Below are positions 5,750-6,351 of a stretch of 6,351 bases of DNA, one piece after another; position 1 is the first letter of the stretch, and each line of letters starts with the position of its first letter. Where the stretch lies: positions 1 to 6,351 of the forward strand of contig CAKZMS010000204.1 of NCBI GenBank assembly GCA_937128785.1, in the 5' to 3' direction. The stretch is from an uncultured Opitutaceae bacterium. GTDB lineage: Bacteria; Verrucomicrobiota; Verrucomicrobiia; Opitutales; Opitutaceae. The position numbers and the translations under genes are program-made. Under the pieces are notes generated by a model that was not told the origin of the DNA, did no database searches, and was given only the letters and a program-made list of their open reading frames with translations.

Positions 5750-6351
5750 ATGATTAAATCCTCCCGCTTTCCCACCAACCTTCAGACCATCTGGCGTCAC
5801 ACCGGCATCGGATTGGCCGCGGTAGCCCTCGGGTTCACCGCCGTCACCGCTACCGCCCAGGACGCCGAGGAAGAAGAAGAGCTTTCCTACACCGCGATTC
5901 GCGCAGCCGATGCCGACAGTCTGACGCTCGCCCGCGGCGGCGAAGTGACCTTGAAGATGATGCGGGCTCCCAGCTCCTCCTCCGGAGCCAAGGTGCTCGT
6001 CGTCAACAGCGCCAATTTCGCCATCTGGGAAGGTCCCCTCACCAAAAGCGGCGCCAACTGGACCGGTCGCTTCAACCTCAAGGCCGCCGAAGCCCTCCTC
6101 ACCGCCAGCGCAGTGCACGCCGAGTTCCCGAAAGCTGCCACCGGCGGCAAGGACCTCCGCATCAGCTTCGTCCGTGAGATGATTGAAGAGAGCATCACGG
6201 CATCCGCGGCGTTGATGGGGGACGAGCCGGTCTTCTATGACGCCCCCGAGGCCCCCCCCGCGCCCCTGCTGGCACGCGTCGTGATGGCGTACGAGGGGCC
6301 GGTGACGGATGCGTTCCAAGCGGGCGGTCTGGGACAGCAGTACAAAACGCG
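5750..6351 (+). CDS. Exported protein of unknown function, N-terminal part (runs off right edge)
   Basis: From ATG 5750 the frame is open to the end of the window (200 complete codons) with no stop. I recognise no family. Residues 1-36 look like a signal peptide with a long, positively charged start (KSSRFPTNLQTIWRH), a hydrophobic core (GIGLAAVALGFTAV) and an ATA cleavage site before QDAEEEEE. After this acidic patch come beta-rich segments (SLTLARGGEVTLKMM, 56-70; AKVLVVNSANFAIWEGPL, 79-96; NWTGRFNLKAAEALL, 102-116) that could be a small beta-sandwich, then a Pro-rich stretch (APEAPPAPLL, 165-174). The coding choice rests on the signal peptide, the promoter and SD-less leader upstream, and C/G-ending codons. 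Codons shift from mostly C-ending to more G-ending after about 6190. A run of eight C (6252-6259) lies in the Pro-rich part. It is probably periplasmic or surface-located. Confidence 0.75.
   Translation, partial: MIKSSRFPTNLQTIWRHTGIGLAAVALGFTAVTATAQDAEEEEELSYTAIRAADADSLTLARGGEVTLKMMRAPSSSSGAKVLVVNSANFAIWEGPLTKSGANWTGRFNLKAAEALLTASAVHAEFPKAATGGKDLRISFVREMIEESITASAALMGDEPVFYDAPEAPPAPLLARVVMAYEGPVTDAFQAGGLGQQYKT

Noticed and set aside
5636..6319. Minus-strand open frame (227 codons) opposite the exported protein
   Set aside because: The plus-strand frame has a start, a signal peptide, an upstream promoter and a suitable codon pattern; the minus-strand product is Gly-rich without domain features.

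Overview
The window is about 60% G+C, and its gene content suggests a member of the Verrucomicrobiota, probably Opitutaceae-like. This is an inference, since no rRNA or marker phylogeny is available. Three things point that way: a TIGR03067-type small protein (a family common in Planctomycetes and Verrucomicrobia), a ThuA-domain secreted protein, and a short ParE with the GLNGVG signature rather than the usual GLHGVG. Almost no start codon has a Shine-Dalgarno sequence, and leaders are often pyrimidine-rich. No mobile element, tRNA, rRNA or CRISPR array was seen.

Layout from left to right: (1) the 5' part of a minus-strand gene for an exported PQQ-type beta-propeller protein runs off the left edge (1-314). 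(2) Divergent from it is a secreted ThuA-domain protein (to 1300), whose start is ambiguous (398, 494 or 506). (3) Convergent with that is topoisomerase subunit ParE on the minus strand (1356-3203); the 55-bp gap contains a small imperfect tandem repeat. (4) Divergent from parE is a single-domain VOC/glyoxalase-like protein (3303-3674), which converges on (5) a TIGR03067 protein on the minus strand (3701-4048). The 26-bp gap holds a compact hairpin that overlaps the stop codon of (5). (6) A membrane-anchored AsmA-like protein (4154-4903) is followed after 34 bp by (7) a cytoplasmic DsbA/FrnE-like thioredoxin-fold protein (4938-5609), probably co-transcribed. (8) After the largest gap (5610-5749, 140 bp) comes an exported protein of unknown function that runs off the right edge (5750 onward). 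This last gap holds the best sigma-70-like promoter in the window, with an 8-bp inverted repeat over its -35 element. No intergenic stretch exceeds 300 bp.

The genes do not form an obvious pathway. It looks like an ordinary chromosomal region with one core gene (parE) among small accessory or housekeeping genes, and I found no convincing new multi-gene system. The most interesting signals are small: an identical 10-base word (GCTTAACCTC) 8-9 bases before two start codons, the inverted repeat over the -35 box, an uncharacterised exported protein with an acidic patch and a run of eight C, and a thioredoxin-fold protein with CHWA in place of CxxC.
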